Shown here one piece after another: positions 62,042-64,000 of a stretch of 64,000 nt of DNA (positions are counted from its first letter, which is position 1; every line of letters starts with the position of its first letter). The stretch covers positions 1 to 64,000 of the forward strand of contig CAKRFU010000013.1 in assembly GCA_934320845.1 (NCBI GenBank), given 5' to 3'. This stretch comes from an uncultured Lachnospiraceae bacterium (lineage in GTDB: Bacteria > Bacillota > Clostridia > Lachnospirales > Lachnospiraceae). A program made the position numbers and the translations under genes. Under the pieces are notes generated by a model. That model was not told where the DNA came from, did no database searches, and was given only the letters and a program-made list of their open reading frames with translations.

Positions 62042-62500
62042 TCAGAAAGTCATAGGATTTCCGGTGACATCTCTGGAAACCCACATTGACATTCCGGGAC
62101 CGTGATTTCCAAATGGTCTTGTGTGGAAACCAAATTTTTCATAAAAACTTTCACGATGGTATGCTGCCATCAGGCTTACCATTACGGTTTCGCCGGCTAC
62201 GACGTCTTTTTGTATATAATCAAGTTCACGGCGTATGAGTTCTGTTCCTATATGGTAGCCCTGATAGTCAGGATGTACGATAACATCTGTTATGAAATAT
62301 GTATAACCACCATCGCTGACTATCCTTGCCATACCGACAGGTTTGCCGTCACAGACAGCTACACAGAGATAAAAAGAATTTTTTAGGGCAATGGCAGCTC
62401 TTTTTTCAGTTACATTTATCCAGTTTACGGATTTTCTGAGTGCGTTATAATCTTCGACACTTATATTATTTATATATGTTATTTCTTTTTGACTATTCAT
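62042..62500 (-). CDS. GNAT-family N-acetyltransferase
   Basis: The 152-residue protein has the GNAT core: VGMARIVSDGG strand, ITDVIVHPDYQGYHIGTELIRR as the acetyl-CoA pyrophosphate-binding loop and helix, and FYEKFGFHTRP near the C terminus. The acceptor is unknown. I start at 62500, behind GAGGG; an ATG four codons earlier overlaps that site. It is a single minus-strand gene. Confidence 0.88.
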   Translation of the reverse strand: MNSQKEITYINNISVEDYNALRKSVNWINVTEKRAAIALKNSFYLCVAVCDGKPVGMARIVSDGGYTYFITDVIVHPDYQGYHIGTELIRRELDYIQKDVVAGETVMVSLMAAYHRESFYEKFGFHTRPFGNHGPGMSMWVSRDVTGNPMTF

Positions 62501-62521
62501 AGTATCCCTCATTTCCGAGCA

Positions 62522-62607
62522 GTTTATTAAGACTGATACAATATCCTACATCATGTAAAATGTAGTTTGTTAAGATTAATGCAATATTTTGTATCGTATA
62601 AAATATA
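62522..62607. repeat. Two imperfect 43-bp tandem repeats
   Basis: GTTTATTAAGACT at 62522 and GTTTGTTAAGATT at 62565 begin two units that agree at 32 of 43 positions, including TGTAAAATGTA/CGTATAAAATATA ends. They lie in the divergent gap between the acetyltransferase and SipL-like genes, so they may overlap promoters. The remainder of the gap (62608-62726) is AT-rich. Confidence 0.6.
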
Positions 62608-62726
62608 GTTTACCACAATAATGACTGTTTGAGTTATTTATTTGCTTTTTAGTAATATTTTTTATATGAGTGAATAAAATATTATTAAAACAATAACATG
62701 TAGCGAGTAAAATTAAGGAGATTTCT

Positions 62727-64000
62727 ATGGACTTAAAAACAGCACAGATAACTTCAAATCAAATAGTCTGCCACAGTGACACTCAGATTACACTTGAAAA
62801 TGATATGAATGTTCCTGATAGCAAACCTGATATAGATAAGATTATCAAGATTGAAGGAAATATATCATCAAATTCTGTTTCGGCACTTGAAGGAAAGGTA
62901 AATGTAAAGGGAACTCTCGATTATTTTATTTTGTATGCAAGCAATGATGATATTGTGCCTATACATAATCTTTCGGGTAGTATAAATTTTGATGAGTCTG
63001 TAGGGCTTGACAATGTGTCAGAGGGGGACGAGATAAATTGTCATTTTGAAATTGATGATTGTCAGGCAAATCTTATAAATTCGAGAAAACTTAGTATAAA
63101 TGCGATTATAGGGATACACTGCTGCAAACCTAAAAGTGTTTATTATGAAGCGGTTTCTTCAATGGAATCTGATGATGAGACCGGGAGTGTTAATTTAGAT
63201 GGTTTATATTCAAAAATGAAAACAGTTACATATACACATCTTGTAATACAAAAAAATGATATTCACAGGATTTTTGAGGAATTGACTCTTCCGAAGGCAA
63301 AACCAAGTATTGCTTCGGTGCTGTATTACAATATAAGACCGTTAAATATTCAGACAAAAGTTGTCGAAGACGGTGTAAGGCTTATGGGTGATTTAAATGT
63401 ATTTGTTCTTTACACACCCGAAAACGAAGAAAGAAGTCTTGAATATTTTGAGACGGAAGTTTCATTTGATGAAATTATAAACTGCAATGACTGCAATGAA
63501 GATATGATTCCTGATATTGATGTAAGTGTTGGAACAAGGGAATTATCCTCAAAACCGGATGAAGATGGTGAAAACAGAATTGTAAATTTTGAACTTACGC
63601 TTAAATTGCAGATGAAATTTTATGAAAACAGGGAGGCGCTGATACTCGATGATGCGTATTCAACGGCTATGGAACTTGAACCGGTCAAGGAAAAAATGCT
63701 GTTGAATAAACTTATTATGAAAAACCAGAGTTCGCTTCGCCTTTCTGAGCAGATTTCACTTGAAAGTCCGGATAAAATATTCCAGATTTGTAATGCTACA
63801 GGAAAGATAACAATAGATGAGCAGCAGATTGTTGATGGTGGAATAAATTTAGATGGTGTGCTTTTGCTTGATATTCTTTATATGACAGAGAATGATGCAA
63901 GTCCGTTATCAATAGATAGAGCTGTTTTGCCGTTTAGTCACACTATAGAAATTGATAACCTTAGCACGGATTGTTACTATGAATTACAGTTTGATATAAA
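62727..64000 (+). CDS. SipL-like DUF3794 (SPOCS) protein, 3' end missing
   Basis: The first 424 codons are present and the frame is open to the end of the window. The protein shows repeated DUF3794 units, seen as the recurrent pattern NDMNVPDSKPDIDKIIKIEG near the start, LPKAKPSIASVLYY near 190, and later beta-rich segments with VKVKGTLDYFILY-like strands. SipL of Clostridioides carries such domains plus a LysM and anchors the spore coat. A LysM, if present, lies beyond the window. AAGGAG precedes the ATG. With sigH this hints at sporulation ancestry. Confidence 0.8.
   Translation, partial: MDLKTAQITSNQIVCHSDTQITLENDMNVPDSKPDIDKIIKIEGNISSNSVSALEGKVNVKGTLDYFILYASNDDIVPIHNLSGSINFDESVGLDNVSEGDEINCHFEIDDCQANLINSRKLSINAIIGIHCCKPKSVYYEAVSSMESDDETGSVNLDGLYSKMKTVTYTHLVIQKNDIHRIFEELTLPKAKPSIASVLYYNIRPLNIQTKVVEDGVRLMGDLNVFVLYTPENEERSLEYFETEVSFDEIINCNDCNEDMIPDIDVSVGTRELSSKPDEDGENRIVNFELTLKLQMKFYENREALILDDAYSTAMELEPVKEKMLLNKLIMKNQSSLRLSEQISLESPDKIFQICNATGKITIDEQQIVDGGINLDGVLLLDILYMTENDASPLSIDRAVLPFSHTIEIDNLSTDCYYELQFDI

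Overview
The window looks like a chromosome segment of a motile, anaerobic, low-GC Firmicute of the Lachnospiraceae type (Roseburia, Lachnospira or Butyrivibrio relatives). This rests on the mrnC-rlmB-sigH block, flagellin with CsrA, the rnfCDGEAB order of clostridial Rnf complexes, a SipL-like DUF3794 protein, strong AGGAGG-type ribosome binding sites and AT-rich intergenic DNA. I see no prophage, CRISPR array, rRNA operon or complete insertion sequence. The genus is an inference.

Layout. 1-4500: a tRNA Asn-Glu-Cys cluster with promoter and terminator, mini-RNase III, RlmB, sigma-H, a DUF2007 protein and a membrane diguanylate cyclase. 4464-8022: a FimB-sized tyrosine recombinase flanked by a 40-bp inverted repeat (39/40 identical), followed by divergent csrA and a large flagellin gene with a hairpin-rich leader. 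8043-10000: a 146-bp inverted-repeat element, tRNA-Thr, and an ECF sigma/anti-sigma pair on the minus strand. 10180-15632: the Rnf operon, which couples ferredoxin oxidation to NAD reduction and ion pumping. 15748-23793: a hybrid histidine kinase, an rRNA-type methyltransferase, then gdpP-rplI-dnaB. 23843-31564: pgi, a TRIC-like channel gene, and a LytTR/GHKL two-component system followed by two ABC exporter half-transporters behind a repeat-type operator.

31905-45459: an AAA-ATPase/nuclease-fold protein, a second ECF sigma/anti-sigma operon with small membrane proteins, truA, and a pantothenate-to-CoA operon (panG-like, panB, panC, panD, coaBC). A second truA follows on the minus strand, then an iron alcohol dehydrogenase and a fluoride riboswitch with its CLC-F-type antiporter. 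45676-52933: minus-strand DUF1858 protein, ferredoxin and MecA; then a GH18 protein, an amidase, and tsaC / a dead LMW-phosphatase homologue / rpiB.

52929-59313: two perfect 33-bp direct repeats bracket a second LytTR/GHKL system, a gene interrupted by an in-frame stop, and a MacB-like ABC transporter. One repeat covers the rpiB stop codon and the other carries the ilvE -35 box, so this block looks inserted between rpiB and ilvE. 59399-64000: ilvE, a murG-like gene, a DUF4250 protein, an acetyltransferase and the first 424 codons of a SipL-like gene that runs off the end.

The strongest candidates for something undescribed are the self-contained recombinase/inverted-repeat cassette upstream of csrA-flagellin and the 33-bp-repeat island. 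A ~40-bp palindromic repeat family is scattered through the intergenic DNA.
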